A DNA stretch of 64,000 nucleotides from Muricauda sp. SCSIO 65647 (GCF_021534965.1 NZ_CP091037.1:474501-538500), one strand, 5' to 3'; counted from the first letter of the stretch, positions 17,539 to 29,500 are shown. The notes: generated by a model from the letters alone, not told the origin. Numbers and translations are program-made.

Positions 17539-17811
17539 TTATTTTTGTAGCTTATTAAGCTGCTCGACCATTTCGGTGGCCTTTTTTTCCAGTTCCACCC
17601 TGATTTTCTTGAAGTGCACTTTGGGTTTTTCAACACCTTTGTCATTTACCTTTTGCATTAGGTCGTCAAAGGTTGTAATGGCCTTGTCAATGATAGCTGT
17701 ACCCTCTTTCGAGTCTTTTTTGTTGGTCTCGGCTTCCCAGATGTAAACCGCCTCTATGATATCGCCCAACACGAAATTGATATCCTTTTTTAAATCACGT
17801 ACACTTGCCAT
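17539..17811 (-). CDS. Conserved hypothetical helical protein (90 aa)
   Basis: The small soluble protein has no signal peptide and is predicted to be almost entirely helical and charged (VRDLKKDINFVLGDIIEAVY, then IRVELEKKATEMVEQLNKLQ). It looks like conserved short proteins of Flavobacteriaceae, but I know no function. It lies 25 bases downstream of the manA gene on the same strand, probably as the last gene of the idi-queD-manA group. Confidence 0.7.
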   Translation of the reverse strand: MASVRDLKKDINFVLGDIIEAVYIWEAETNKKDSKEGTAIIDKAITTFDDLMQKVNDKGVEKPKVHFKKIRVELEKKATEMVEQLNKLQK

Positions 17812-17836
17812 ACTATTCTTTTCGCCAAAGGTAGGA

Positions 17837-18805
17837 TTAAATTGTTATTTCCAAAAGTTCGACCCCCACCGTATCGATGTCAACATACTGGCTCGAGGCC
17901 GCCAAGAGAACGGTTTCCCCTTTTCTTAAAGTGGCACTCCCCTTCTCATTCGTGATAGTGGCCATGCCCGAGACACACATAAAAATGGTAAACGAATCCC
18001 TATTGTCCAAATTTTGGTGCATGGCTTTGTCAAGGCTCAAGAAATTGGTTTTGAAGTACGGACAATCGACCATTCCATTGACCTCGTTTTCTTTCTTTTC
18101 GTAGGCCACCTTGAAATCATCCTTTTTTTGATAATCGATGGCATCGACCGCTAAATCAGTGTGCAATTCGCGTAATTGCCCATTTTTATCCCTTCTATTG
18201 AAATCAAAGACACGATAGGTAATATCAGAGGTTTGTTGTATTTCGGCCAACAACACCCCAGCTCCAATAGCGTGAATTTTTCCCGTATTGATAAAAAAAG
18301 TATGCCCTTCGGCAACCGTTTCATAGTTCAACAAATCGAGTAGGGTATTTTCTTTGAGACTGAGCACATATTCTTCCTTTTCTACATCTCGATTGAACCC
18401 GACTATGAGTTGTGCGCCTGGATCGGCATCCATAATGTACCACATCTCGGTTTTGCCGAAAGAATCATGGCGCTCTTTTGCCAGTCGATCATTCGGGTGC
18501 AATTGAATCGAAAGATCTTGTTTAGCATCTATAAATTTGATAAGGATGGGAAATTCGTTTCCAAAACGCCCATACACACTTTTGCCCATCAATGATTCAG
18601 GGTCTTGATCGATCAGTTCTTGCAGGGATTTCCCTTCGAGTTCTCCCTCAGAAACAATCGAGACATCGCCTTTTACGGCAGATAGCTCCCAACTCTCCCC
18701 GGTTAGCTGACTTTCAATGGGTTTGCCCAGCACATCTTTCAGTTTGGTGCCGCCCCAAAGGCGCTCTTTCAAAATGGGAATAAATTTTAAAGGGTAAAAG
18801 TCCAT
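17837..18805 (-). CDS. manA: Mannose-6-phosphate isomerase, class I
   Basis: The 322-residue zinc enzyme interconverts mannose 6-phosphate and fructose 6-phosphate, feeding GDP-mannose synthesis. The family signature is visible: Gln101 and His103 in SIQLHPND, Glu120 in GKTEMWYI, and His178 in NTGKIHAIGAG are the zinc ligands. The segment AEIQQTSDITYRVFDF follows, as expected. The short length fits the compact bacterial (Bacillus ManA-like) type. It lies five bases after the queD-like gene and is probably co-transcribed with it and idi. Confidence 0.93.
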   Translation of the reverse strand: MDFYPLKFIPILKERLWGGTKLKDVLGKPIESQLTGESWELSAVKGDVSIVSEGELEGKSLQELIDQDPESLMGKSVYGRFGNEFPILIKFIDAKQDLSIQLHPNDRLAKERHDSFGKTEMWYIMDADPGAQLIVGFNRDVEKEEYVLSLKENTLLDLLNYETVAEGHTFFINTGKIHAIGAGVLLAEIQQTSDITYRVFDFNRRDKNGQLRELHTDLAVDAIDYQKKDDFKVAYEKKENEVNGMVDCPYFKTNFLSLDKAMHQNLDNRDSFTIFMCVSGMATITNEKGSATLRKGETVLLAASSQYVDIDTVGVELLEITI

Positions 18806-18810
18806 ATGCG

Positions 18811-19218
18811 TTAACCTGAATAAGTGACAAAATTTCTTGGTGTTTCGTACAAAACGATTTCTAGCTCATGTTTCGAATCAATATGTGGCCGTAGTTTTTC
18901 AAAAATGACCACAGCTATATTTTCAGCCGTAGGATTCAATTCTTTGAACTCGGGCACATCTTCATTGAGATTCTTGTGGTCAAAGGTATCTTCAATATGT
19001 TTTTTAATCAAATCCTTTAATGTTTTCATATCCATCACATAACCCGTTTCCCGATTGATTTCACCTGTGATACTCACAATCAAATCATAGTTATGGCCAT
19101 GATAATTCGGATTGTTGCACTTACCGAACACCTCTTGGTTCTTATCAAAGCTCCAATCAGGTCGGTACAAACGGTGGGCGGCATTGAAATGTGCCTTTCT
19201 GCTCACTTTCACTTTCAT
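18811..19218 (-). CDS. queD: 6-pyruvoyl tetrahydropterin synthase / QueD family protein
   Basis: The 135-residue protein has the zinc site of this family: His15 in FNAAHRL and His40/His42 in NYHGHNYD, with catalytic Cys34 in GKCNNPN. The motif CNNPNxHGHNY is closer to tetrahydropterin synthase than to short QueD proteins, whose Cys-His spacing is smaller. In bacteria the usual role is 6-carboxytetrahydropterin synthesis for queuosine, so either reaction is possible. Glu133-region residues (IVLYETPRNF) complete the fold. The start overlaps idi by four bases. Confidence 0.88.
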   Translation of the reverse strand: MKVKVSRKAHFNAAHRLYRPDWSFDKNQEVFGKCNNPNYHGHNYDLIVSITGEINRETGYVMDMKTLKDLIKKHIEDTFDHKNLNEDVPEFKELNPTAENIAVVIFEKLRPHIDSKHELEIVLYETPRNFVTYSG

Positions 19219-19745
19219 TTCACCGAGGTTTTGGTCAGATGGTCATAAAAACGATCAAAAATGATTTTGAACCATGCCGTATAATTCCCGGGAGATTTCT
19301 CAATATCATTTTTGATGTCTTCGGGGTACATCCATTTCCAATCGGCCACCTCATCAGGATTGATCTTTGGTTCATCATTGAAATGACCAATCATCACATG
19401 GTCAAATTCATGCTCTGTAAGACCATTGTCAAAAGGGGCCTTATAGATAAATGAAAATAATTCTTTCAACTCTGTAGTGAAGCCCATTTCTTCCATCAAA
19501 CGCCTTTTGCCCGCTTCAATGTTCGATTCTCCTTCTCTTTGGTGACTACAGCACGTATTGGTCCAAAGCAATGGGGAATGGTATTTAAGGGCGGCCCTTT
19601 GTTGCAACATCGTCTCTCCTTTATCGTTCATGATAAAAACAGAGAACGCCCTGTGCAACAGTGCCTTTTTATGGGCCTCCATTTTGGGCATAAGGCCGAT
19701 GGGCCGGTCATTCCGGTCAACCAATATTACATTTTCTTCTTTCAT
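19215..19745 (-). CDS. idi: Isopentenyl-diphosphate delta-isomerase, type I
   Basis: The 176-residue Nudix-fold enzyme converts isopentenyl diphosphate to dimethylallyl diphosphate for isoprenoids. Family landmarks are LHRAFSVFIMND, LLWTNTCCSHQ with catalytic Cys66 and metal-binding His68, the Nudix-like helix EAGKRRLMEEMGF, and EFDHVMIGHF with catalytic glutamate. The sequence ends in DRFYDHL. It heads the idi-queD-manA group. The start codon is embedded in a 10-bp inverted repeat (described separately), which may affect translation. Confidence 0.93.
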   Translation of the reverse strand: MKEENVILVDRNDRPIGLMPKMEAHKKALLHRAFSVFIMNDKGETMLQQRAALKYHSPLLWTNTCCSHQREGESNIEAGKRRLMEEMGFTTELKELFSFIYKAPFDNGLTEHEFDHVMIGHFNDEPKINPDEVADWKWMYPEDIKNDIEKSPGNYTAWFKIIFDRFYDHLTKTSVK

Positions 19746-19773
19746 GGTCTAAAAATATGAATCTTTAGACCAT
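19744..19773 (-). promoter_or_regulatory. Inverted repeat enclosing the idi start codon
   Basis: ATGGTCTAAA and TTTAGACCAT form a perfect 10-bp inverted repeat with a 10-base spacer. In the minus-strand mRNA the 3' arm ends with the AU of the idi AUG, so a hairpin would cover the initiation site. It could be an operator on DNA, a translation-controlling hairpin on RNA, or both. Confidence 0.45.
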
Positions 19774-19821
19774 AAAAACAGTGATTGCGCTAACAAAATC
19801 CTATAGCAGGATAGGAAAAAC

Positions 19822-20784
19822 TTAGAAAAATCGTGGTGATTTTAGATTGCTCAAGTTTCTGATGAAATCGTAACGGAGAATAATTTCAAAAGAACCGTCA
19901 TTAAATGAAGTGGCGCCCAAATCGGTAATCTCGCGGTCATAGGCAAGACCTATCAAGAACTCATCTGAGAGCCTAAAACCGACCATACCACTAAAAGCGG
20001 CATCCCAGCGATAGGCCGCTCCAACGATAAATTTCTCGTTCAACAAGAAGTTTGCGGAAAGGTCAACCTGTAGTGGGGCACCCTGTACAGCTTTGGTCAG
20101 AAGTGCCGGTTTGAATTTTAGAAACGGATTTAGGTCCCAAACATAGCCTGTGATGAAGTAAAAATTCATCTGTTCTCTGGCAGTTGTGGGGTTTGGGCCT
20201 TCTTGAAAATGTTCTGTCTCCAAAAATCTGGGTACTGATAGCCCTGCATAGAATCGCTGTGTATGATAATATACCCCTGCCCCTATATTGGGCGAGAGCT
20301 GGTTGTCAATATTATTTTGCAAAATAGGGTCATTGCCTTGTCCGAAATCTTGGTTCAATGCAGCAAAATCGACATTCAAAAGATGTGCACTTGCCTTCAG
20401 GCCAAAGCTCAGACGAGCTTCTAGACTGGTTTGAATGGTATAGGAAAAATCAACATCAAAGTAGGTTTCAGAAGTCGGACCGATCTCGTCGTTCACAAAC
20501 GAAAGCCCGAGACCCACACCGCGATATCCGACTGGGGTGTGAATGTTAAGTGTCTGTGTCACCGGGGCCCCTTCAAGACCTACCCACTGTGCACGATATA
20601 GCCCAGCAATGCTCATATGGCCCCTAGACCCTGCATACCCGGGATTTACGCTGACCGTATTGTACATATATTGGGTATATTGGGCATCTTGCTGTGCGCT
20701 TGAAATGCCTGATACCAACATCAATAGTATTGCTATCGGTACAAGGGTCGTATTTTTAAAAATCTTATCCAAAATCAAATTCAT
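19822..20784 (-). CDS. PorP/SprF family T9SS membrane protein
   Basis: The 320-residue outer-membrane protein belongs to PorP/SprF, partners required to present T9SS cargo with the 'gliding motility' C-terminal domain. After a signal peptide it has the hallmark AQQDAQYTQYMYNTVSVNPGYAGSRG (given as QDAQYTQYM and NPGYAGSRG) and then LYRAQWVGLEGAP. Alternating strands follow to the terminal phenylalanine (LKSPRFF), which fits a beta-barrel. It directly abuts the upstream adhesin gene with no gap, the same order as sprB-sprF. A close paralogue lies in the second unit. The terminator is unclear; only a weak hairpin near 19800 follows. Confidence 0.92.
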   Translation of the reverse strand: MNLILDKIFKNTTLVPIAILLMLVSGISSAQQDAQYTQYMYNTVSVNPGYAGSRGHMSIAGLYRAQWVGLEGAPVTQTLNIHTPVGYRGVGLGLSFVNDEIGPTSETYFDVDFSYTIQTSLEARLSFGLKASAHLLNVDFAALNQDFGQGNDPILQNNIDNQLSPNIGAGVYYHTQRFYAGLSVPRFLETEHFQEGPNPTTAREQMNFYFITGYVWDLNPFLKFKPALLTKAVQGAPLQVDLSANFLLNEKFIVGAAYRWDAAFSGMVGFRLSDEFLIGLAYDREITDLGATSFNDGSFEIILRYDFIRNLSNLKSPRFF

Positions 20785-22809
20785 TTACCTGTTAATGTAT
20801 ATGTAACCAGAAAGCTGTTTCATATTGCCATTCAGGTCTTCGTAATCTATGATATAGAAATACGTACCCACCGGCAACTTTTTGTCTTGATCGACGGTCA
20901 CCCTACCTTCAGAGGTGCCATCGAAGACGTTTCCTGAGGAGTTATAGGCCTTGGTCACATATACCAGTACGCCCCATCGGTTATAAATCTTTACTGTGTT
21001 GTTTGGATAATTTTCAATATTTCGGATGGACAGCACATCATGAATGCCGTCTCCATTTGGTGTCAATACGTTAAAGACCTCAATCTCATCATCGTCGGTC
21101 ATGCCAAGATCTGGATCTAGGTAGTTCGGCGTGCCATCACCATCAGAATCATCATTGGCAAAATTGCCGTCGAGGTCAAGATCCTCATCCCTGGTCTCGA
21201 TACCATCATCGTCATCATCTATATCTCGATAGTCTACATCGTCTGTCTGGTCTGTATTTGGTAAATCATTCGCAGGGTCATCGATCTCGTCGTTGACATC
21301 AGCATCGATCTGCGTATCACCTTCGTAGCCATCGTCAAGGCCATCATTGTCTTTGTCAGACCCCGTGTAAACCACATCGGGTACGCCGTCATGGTCAAAA
21401 TCGTGTGCCTCTATATTGTCAGGTACGCCATCATCATCACTGTCATCATCGACATAGTCAGGAATGCCATCGCCATCGGTGTCAACAGGAATGAGCCCAA
21501 CGTTTCCTCCGTTTTCATAGGCATCATCAAGGCCATCTGCATCTGCATCAGTGCCACTTGGCGGAATGTAACCTGCCGTGGTCTGGGCCTCTACGTTGTC
21601 AGGAATGCCATCGTCGTCGCTGTCGATATCCAAATAATCAGGAATGCCATCGCCATCGGTATCGGTTGGGTTTGTCGATGGGTCGTTATCGCCATCGGTA
21701 TTCAAATCCTCAAAACTGTCGATTATTCCATCATCGTCACTATCTAGGTCAGAGGCCATTGGTGGTGTGACCACGACCGTAACGGTGGCCGTACTACAGT
21801 TTCCTTGGTCGTCGCAAATAGTATAATCAAAAGTATCAGTACCTGTAAACCCGGCATTCGGGGTATAGGTCACCATATCATCAGAGGGATCGTTCGGCGT
21901 GCCATTATCATCGATGACCACTGTTCCATCAGAAGGACTTGTGGTGGTCAATGTTCCCAAATTCGGCAAATCGTTGTCATTCGACAAAATGTCAATGACC
22001 ACGGGAGTATCCTGTTCTGTGGAAACAGAATCATCAAGGGCATCGACAATTGGCAACACATCGACTGTCACCGTAGCCGTGCTACAATCTCCTGAAGAAT
22101 TACAGACCGTATAGGTAAAGGAATCCGTTCCGTTGAAATCTGGATCTGGCGTATAGGTCACTATATCATCTGTTGGGTCGTTGGGTGTACCATTGTCATC
22201 AATGGTCACTGAACCATTTGGTGGATCCGAGGTTGTTAGCGTACCCGTGGTCGGTAAATCAGAATCATTGTCAAAGATGGGAACCACCACTGATTCATCT
22301 TCATTCACAGTGACGAAATCATCAACAAGGGTGGCCGCTTGGTCAAGGCAGACCACTGTAAATCGTGGAAGGGCACTACTGTTACCGGCTTTGGTGATGG
22401 TCGCCACATATCGTTCGACCGTTTGGGTGGCCGTTACTGTTGGCCTGGTCTGGTCTCCTGATAAAGGTGGATTCCAATTGATGGTCGCCCCTCCGGAAAC
22501 ATTCGCCGAGATATCTAAGGTCACCTCATTGTCGGGTGCATTGCAGTTGGTCAAAATGAAGTATCCGGTAGCGTTTGAACCACAAAGTGTACCATCATAG
22601 GTGGCAAAATAGACACCAGGTTGGGTAGCCTCGTAAAAGGAGTTCGTGCCCAAAACCGTCGAAGTATCGGAAGCTTCATACCATCTATAGTTATTCTCAT
22701 CGCCACTATTGGGTGCCTGCAAGAGAAACTGCCCATGAAGGGATGAAGCACTTACAAGAAGTGCCAATAGCAGAAATCCAGATATGATATTTAGGTTGCG
22801 CTCTTTCAA
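20785..22809 (-). CDS. Secreted adhesin-like protein: cadherin-like domains, TSP type-3 repeats, gliding-motility C-terminal domain
   Basis: The 674-residue protein has a signal peptide (about 26 residues). Next comes a beta domain with [20 protein letters not shown], then two tandem cadherin-like / VCBS-type domains (from [17 protein letters not shown] and [19 protein letters not shown]). Aspartate-rich calcium-binding thrombospondin type-3 repeats ([13 protein letters not shown] and relatives) cover about residues 355-570. The last about 97 residues are the gliding-motility-associated / T9SS type B sorting domain ([37 protein letters not shown]). It is exported by T9SS and probably surface-exposed. 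It abuts the PorP/SprF gene. Confidence 0.92.
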   Translation of the reverse strand: MKERNLNIISGFLLLALLVSASSLHGQFLLQAPNSGDENNYRWYEASDTSTVLGTNSFYEATQPGVYFATYDGTLCGSNATGYFILTNCNAPDNEVTLDISANVSGGATINWNPPLSGDQTRPTVTATQTVERYVATITKAGNSSALPRFTVVCLDQAATLVDDFVTVNEDESVVVPIFDNDSDLPTTGTLTTSDPPNGSVTIDDNGTPNDPTDDIVTYTPDPDFNGTDSFTYTVCNSSGDCSTATVTVDVLPIVDALDDSVSTEQDTPVVIDILSNDNDLPNLGTLTTTSPSDGTVVIDDNGTPNDPSDDMVTYTPNAGFTGTDTFDYTICDDQGNCSTATVTVVVTPPMASDLDSDDDGIIDSFEDLNTDGDNDPSTNPTDTDGDGIPDYLDIDSDDDGIPDNVEAQTTAGYIPPSGTDADADGLDDAYENGGNVGLIPVDTDGDGIPDYVDDDSDDDGVPDNIEAHDFDHDGVPDVVYTGSDKDNDGLDDGYEGDTQIDADVNDEIDDPANDLPNTDQTDDVDYRDIDDDDDGIETRDEDLDLDGNFANDDSDGDGTPNYLDPDLGMTDDDEIEVFNVLTPNGDGIHDVLSIRNIENYPNNTVKIYNRWGVLVYVTKAYNSSGNVFDGTSEGRVTVDQDKKLPVGTYFYIIDYEDLNGNMKQLSGYIYINR

Positions 22810-22834
22810 AGATTTGGCTTCTTGCTTTTATTGT

Positions 22835-23479
22835 TTATTTGACCACAAAAACCACGTTTATCAACGAATTGTAATCGGCCGGTTGCCCCCAAATTTCATA
22901 GTTCAACAATCCGTTGTCATCTATGGATAGATTTCTAAAAACACTGGGGTCATAGTAGGTCACATAATAGTCCAACTCATTTGCCGCATAAACAGGTATG
23001 GCAGACGGTGCCGATGGATTATGGACCATACTGGCAGATGCAAATTGATTTGTATATTCTGTGTAAAGGTTTATTGAAAAGTTCCCATTTGTTGAAGCAT
23101 CTATTGCTATGGAAGGGGGATAAAACACCCGGGCCGCCCTTGAGGTAATGGGTGCAATTGCTTGAATAGCTTCTTCTACCGTGGTTTCATTAGTTGGGGA
23201 AGCAGCTCCTGCTTCGTCCATATCCACAGCAGTGACCAAGTTCACTTCGGAAGCATCTTGATCATCCGTTGCCCTTTGCCAGCCCGTACTGGTATAGTAA
23301 TAGATAACCTGTTCTTCTAGATTGTAAACGATTGCCCCTATCGCTGGGCCAACAATACCGTTCATATTGACAGTGGTATCGACTGTTGGCAATCCCATTA
23401 GGGAACCGGCATCAATTTGTGCCTTTACCGACATTGAAAATGTCAGTAGCACTATTATTGATAAAATCAGCTTTTTCAT
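22835..23479 (-). CDS. Secreted hypothetical protein with a tail-fibre-like N-terminal motif
   Basis: The 214-residue protein has a signal peptide (MKKLILSIIVLLTFSMSVKA). Its N-terminal part contains GAIVYNLEEQVIYYYTSTGW, which resembles motifs in the giant neighbour (GDIYVNTNMGTIFFWDGDSW and VTYVDTAAGQLYMWNGTTW). The C-terminal 110 residues (ARVFYPPSIAIDAS to INVVFVVK) are beta-rich and may be a head domain. No T9SS C-terminal domain is visible. It lies 22 bases after the giant gene and 25 bases before the adhesin gene, so all four are likely one operon. Function unknown. Confidence 0.7.
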   Translation of the reverse strand: MKKLILSIIVLLTFSMSVKAQIDAGSLMGLPTVDTTVNMNGIVGPAIGAIVYNLEEQVIYYYTSTGWQRATDDQDASEVNLVTAVDMDEAGAASPTNETTVEEAIQAIAPITSRAARVFYPPSIAIDASTNGNFSINLYTEYTNQFASASMVHNPSAPSAIPVYAANELDYYVTYYDPSVFRNLSIDDNGLLNYEIWGQPADYNSLINVVFVVK

Positions 23480-23501
23480 CTTTCCGCTTGTTACTTTTCC
23501 T

Positions 23502-26500
23502 TTAGTTTGGTATGGTGATTACCGTAAACATAAACTCTAGATCGATATCATCCTTTTGGGTGGTACCGTTATCACTGTCTCCTATGTTTACCCTGAATCC
23601 TGAGGTCGTTTGGTTATAATAGGTAATGCCGGGGTCATCATAGTTGGCACTGGTGTTGCCAGGGCAATCACCGTCACAATCCAATGTGGATAACTGTATG
23701 ATATAGCCCGTGTCTGACAATGCCGTATCAAATGTCACTTGGTAATCACCTTCGTTCAATCTGGTCACGGTTGCCCCATAAATATTGGAGTTTGTAGCAT
23801 CTACACCAGGGGTTCCAACATATTCAATGGCTACCTTACCCGTCGAGTAAATGGTTGGCATAGCGGCTAGGTATGCTCCTCCATTTGAACCCACACTTAT
23901 CATATTATCTGCTTCAGCCCCAACTACATTGGCAGTTTCTGGTGTACCGCCATCTTCATCGGTATAACTGATAACCCCTGTCGTTGTATTCTGGGACAAT
24001 GATGTTACGGTTTCGTTGACATCCACGGCTGCTGTACCAGGTTCAGAAATAGTAGCGATTCTATTCCCTGCCACGGTATTGGTCACAGAAACATCGTCGT
24101 CCGCAACGCTGTCGACATAGTTCTTCGTGGCGGCGTCCTGTGCATTGGTAGGGTCCGCTATGTTGGTGATGGCCGAGCCACCGCCGTCGTTGCCCTCCGT
24201 AAGCACCTCGCCAAGGTCCTGGTCGTCGGTGCCCAAACTGCTCAACGGAACGTCAAGGTCGCCCCCGCCGTCCGTGATCCGGAGGTTGCCCCCCGTCACC
24301 GTGAAGCCCGTGTTGTACTCGTTGCCCACGACCGAGTCCGCATCGTCGACGCTCAGGTTGTCGACATAGTTCTTCGTCGCGGCGTCCTGCGCGTTGGTAG
24401 GGTCCGCTAGGTTCGTTATCGCGCTGCCACCGGCGTCCGCGCCCTCGGTCAGCACCTCCGACAGGTTCTGGTCGTCAGTGTCGATGGAGCTCAGCGGAAC
24501 GTCGAGGTCGCCCCCGCCGTCCGTGATCCGGAGGTTGCCCCCCGTCACCGTGAAGCCGGTGTTGTACTCGTTGCCCACGACCGAGTCCGCATCGTCGACG
24601 CTCAGGTTGTCGACATAGTTCTTCGTGGCCGCGTCCTGCGCGTTGGTCGGGTCCGCAAGGTTCGTGATCGCGCTGCCACCGGCATCGGCCCCCTCGGTCA
24701 GCACCTCCGACAGGTTCTGGTCGTCAGTGTCGATGGAGCTCAGCGGAACGTCGAGGTCGCCCCCGCCGTCCGTGATCCGGAGGTTGCCCCCCGTCACCGT
24801 GAAGCCCGTGTTGTACTCGTTGCCCACCACCGAGTCGGCATCGTCGACGCTGAGGTTGTCGACATAGTTCTTCGTCGCGGCGTCCTGTGCGTTGGTGGGG
24901 TCCGCTATGTTGGTGATGGCCGAGCCACCGCCGTCGTTGCCCTCCGTAAGCACCTCGCCAAGGTCCTGGTCGTCGGTGCCCAAACTGCTCAGCGGCACGT
25001 CAAGGTCGCCCCCGCCATCGGTGATCCGGAGGTTGCCCCCCGTCACCGTGAAGCCCGTGTTGTACTCGTTGCCCACGACCGAGTCCGCATCGTCGACGCT
25101 TAGGTTGTCGACATAGTTCTTCGTGGCGGCGTCCTGCGCGTTGGTAGGGTCCGCTATGTTGGTGATCGCCGAGCCACCGCCGTCATTGCCCTCGGTCAGC
25201 ACCTCGCCAAGGTCCTGGTCGTCGGTGCCCAAACTGGTCAGCGGCACGTCGAGGTCGCCCCCGCCGTCCGTGATCCTAAGGTTGCCCCCCGTGACCGTGA
25301 AGCCCGTGTTGTACTCGTTGCCCACGACCGAGTCGGCGTCGTCGACGCTCAGGTTGTCCACATAGTTCTTCGTCGCGGCGTCCTGTGCGTTGGTCGGGTC
25401 CGCTATGTTGGTGATGGCCGAGCCACCGCCGTCATTGCCCTCCGTCAGCACCTCTGACAGGTTCTGGTCGTCCGTGTCGATGGAGCTCAGCGGCACGTCG
25501 AGGTCGCCGCCGCCGTCCGTGATCCGGAGGTTGCCCCCCGTGACCGAGAAGCCCGTGTTGTACTCGTTGCCCACGACCGAGTCCGCATCGTCGACGCTCA
25601 GGTTGTCGACATAGTTCTTCGTCGCGGCGTCCTGCGCGTTGGTCGGGTCGGCCAGGTTCGTGATCGCACTGCCACCGGCATCGGCCCCCTCGGTCAGCAC
25701 CTCCGACAGGTTCTGGTCATCAGTGTCGATGGAGCTCAGCGGCACGTCGAGGTCGCCCCCGCCGTCCGTGATGCGGAGGTTGCCCCCCGTCACCGTGAAG
25801 CCCGTGTTGTACTCGTTGCCCACAACGGAATCGGCGTCGTCGACGCTTAGGTTGTCGACATAGTTCTTCGTGGCGGCGTCCTGCGCGTTGGTAGGGTCGG
25901 CCAGGTTCGTGATCGCACTGCCACCGCCGTCATTGCCCTCCGTCAGCACCTCGCCAAGGTCCTGGTCGTCGGTGTCGATGGAGCTCAGCGGCACGTCGAG
26001 GTCGCCCCCGCCGTCCGTGATCCTAAGGTTGCCCCCCGTGACCGAGAAGCCCGTGTTGTACTCGTTGCCCACCACCGAGTCCGCATCGTCTACGCTCAGG
26101 TTGTCGACATAGTTCTTAGTGGCCGCGTCCTGCGCGTTGGTAGGGTCCGCTATGTTGGTGATCGCCGAGCCACCGCCGTCGTTGCCCTCGGTCAGTACCT
26201 CCGACAGGTTCTGGTCGTCGGTGTCGATCGAGCTCAGCGGTACGTCGAGGTCGCCGCCGCCGTCCGTGATCCGGAGGTTGCCCCCCGTAACCGTGAAGCC
26301 CGTGTTGTACTCGTTGCCCACAACGGAGTCCGCGTCGTCGACGCTCAGGTTGTCGACATAGTTCTTCGTGGCGGCGTCCTGCGCGTTGGTCGGGTCCGCT
26401 ATGTTGGTGATGGCCGAGCCACCGCCGTCGTTGCCCTCCGTAAGCACCTCGCCAAGGTCCTGGTCGTCCGTGTCGATGGAGCTCAGCGGCACGTCGAGGT

Positions 26501-29500
26501 CGCCCCCGCCGTCCGTGATGCGGAGGTTGCCCCCCGTGACCGAGAAGCCCGTGTTGTACTCGTTGCCAACCACCGAGTCGGCATCGTCGACACTGAGGTT
26601 GTCGACATAGTTCTTCGTCGCGGCGTCCTGTGCGTTGGTAGGGTCCGCTAGGTTCGTGATCGCGCTGCCGCCAGCGTCCGCCCCCTCGGTCAGAACCTCC
26701 GACAGGTTCTGGTCGTCGGTGCCCAAACTGCTCAAGGGAACGTCAAAGTTCGTTCCGGCCTCAGTAATCCGAAGATCTGTTCCGTTTACACCAAAAAATG
26801 TTATCAATTCGTTCGTGTCACTGGCATCACCTGGGATGGCACTGCCACCGACCACGTTCCATGTAGTCCCGTTCCACATATATAATTGTCCTGCAACGGT
26901 ATCCACATAAGTGACACCCGGATTATTGTTGGCAGGTGCGCCTGAAGGAGCTCCAGGACCACTGGTCGTAAGCTCGTTGGTGATATCGGAGTCCGCGTCG
27001 TCGACGCTCAGGTTGTCGACATAGTTCTTCGTGGCGGCGTCCTGCGCGTTGGTAGGGTCGGCCAGGTTCGTGATCGCGCTGCCACCGGCGTCCGCGCCCT
27101 CGGTCAGTACCTCCGACAGGTTCTGGTCATCAGTGTCGATGGAGCTCAGCGGCACGTCGAGGTCGCCCCCGCCGTCCGTGATCCGGAGGTTGCCCCCCGT
27201 GACCGAGAAGCCCGTGTTGTACTCGTTGCCCACGACCGAGTCCGCATCGTCGACACTGAGGTTGTCGACATAGTTCTTCGTCGCGGCGTCCTGTGCGTTG
27301 GTCGGGTCCGCAAGGTTCGTGATCGCGCTGCCACCGGCATCGGCCCCCTCGGTCAGTACCTCCGACAGGTTCTGGTCGTCAGTGTCGATGGAGCTCAGCG
27401 GAACGTCGAGGTCGCCCCCGCCGTCCGTGATCCGGAGGTTGCCCCCCGTAACCGTGAAGCCCGTGTTGTACTCGTTGCCCACGACCGAGTCCGCATCGTC
27501 GACGCTTAGGTTGTCGACATAGTTCTTCGTGGCGGCGTCCTGCGCGTTGGTGGGGTCCGCTATGTTGGTGATGGCCGAGCCACCGCCGTCATTGCCCTCC
27601 GTCAGCACCTCGCCAAGGTCCTGGTCGTCGGTGCCCAAACTGGTCAGCGGCACGTCGAGGTCGCCCCCGCCGTCCGTGATCCTAAGGTTGCCCCCCGTGA
27701 CCGAGAAGCCCGTGTTGTACTCGTTGCCCACCACCGAGTCCGCATCGTCTACGCTCAGGTTGTCGACATAGTTCTTAGTGGCCGCGTCCTGCGCGTTGGT
27801 AGGGTCCGCTATGTTGGTGATCGCCGAGCCACCGCCGTCGTTGCCCTCCGTAAGCACCTCGCCAAGGTCCTGGTCGTCGGTGCCCAAACTGGTCAGCGGC
27901 ACGTCGAGGTCGCCCCCGCCGTCCGTGATGCGGAGGTTGCCCCCCGTCACCGTGAAGCCCGTGTTGTACTCGTTGCCCACAACGGAGTCCGCATCGTCGA
28001 CGCTCAGGTTGTCGACATAGTTCTTCGTCGCGGCGTCCTGCGCGTTGGTCGGGTCGGCCAGGTTCGTGATCGCACTGCCACCGGCATCGGCCCCCTCGGT
28101 CAGCACCTCCGACAGGTTCTGGTCATCAGTGTCGATGGAGCTCAGCGGCACGTCGAGGTCGCCCCCGCCGTCCGTGATGCGGAGGTTGCCCCCCGTCACC
28201 GTGAAGCCCGTGTTGTACTCGTTGCCCACAACGGAGTCGGCATCGTCGACGCTCAGGTTGTCGACATAGTTCTTAGTGGCCGCGTCCTGCGCGTTGGTAG
28301 GGTCCGCTATGTTGGTGATGGCCGAGCCACCGCCGTCGTTGCCCTCGGTGAGCACCTCGCCAAGGTCCTGGTCGTCGGTGCCCAAACTGGTCAGCGGCAC
28401 GTCGAGGTCGCCCCCGCCGTCCGTGATCCTAAGGTTGCCCCCCGTCACCGAAAAGCCCGTGTTGTACTCGTTGCCCACCACCGAGTCGGCATCGTCGACA
28501 CTGAGGTTGTCGACATAGTTCTTAGTGGCCGCGTCCTGTGCGTTGGTGGGGTCGGCTATGTTGGTGATGGCCGAGCCACCGCCGTCGTTGCCCTCCGTCA
28601 GCACCTCACCAAGGTTCTGGTCGTCGGTGCCCAAACTGGTCAGCGGCACGTCGAGGTCGCCCCCGCCGTCCGTGATGCGGAGGTTGCCCCCCGTAACCGT
28701 GAAGCCCGTGTTGTACTCGTTGCCCACAACGGAGTCCGCATCGTCGACGCTCAGGTTGTCGACATAGTTCTTCGTCGCGGCGTCCTGCGCGTTGGTCGGG
28801 TCGGCCAGGTTCGTGATCGCACTGCCACCGGCATCGGCCCCCTCGGTCAGCACCTCCGACAGGTTCTGGTCATCAGTGTCGATGGAGCTCAGCGGCACGT
28901 CGAGGTCGCCCCCGCCGTCCGTGATGCGGAGGTTGCCCCCCGTCACCGTGAAGCCCGTGTTGTACTCGTTGCCCACAACGGAATCGGCGTCGTCGACGCT
29001 GAGGTTGTCGACATAGTTCTTCGTCGCGGCGTCCTGTGCGTTGGTAGGGTCCGCAAGGTTCGTGATCGCGCTGCCGCCAGCGTCCGCCCCCTCGGTCAGA
29101 ACCTCCGACAGGTTCTGGTCGTCGGTGCCCAAACTGCTCAAGGGAACGTCAAAGTTCGTTCCGGCCTCAGTGATCCGAAGATCTGTTCCGTTTACACCAA
29201 AAAATGTTATCAATTCGTTCGTGTCACTGGCATCACCTGGGATGGCACTGCCACCGACCACGTTCCATGTGGTCCCGTTCCACATATATAATTGTCCTGC
29301 AACGGTATCCACATAAGTGACACCCGGATTATTGTTGGCAGGTGCGCCTGAAGGAGCTCCAGGACCACTGGTCGTAAGCTCGTTGGTGATATCGGAGTCG
29401 GCGTCGTCGACGCTTAGGTTGTCGACATAGTTCTTCGTCGCGGCGTCCTGTGCGTTGGTAGGGTCCGCAAGGTTCGTGATGGCCGAGCCACCGGCGTCCG

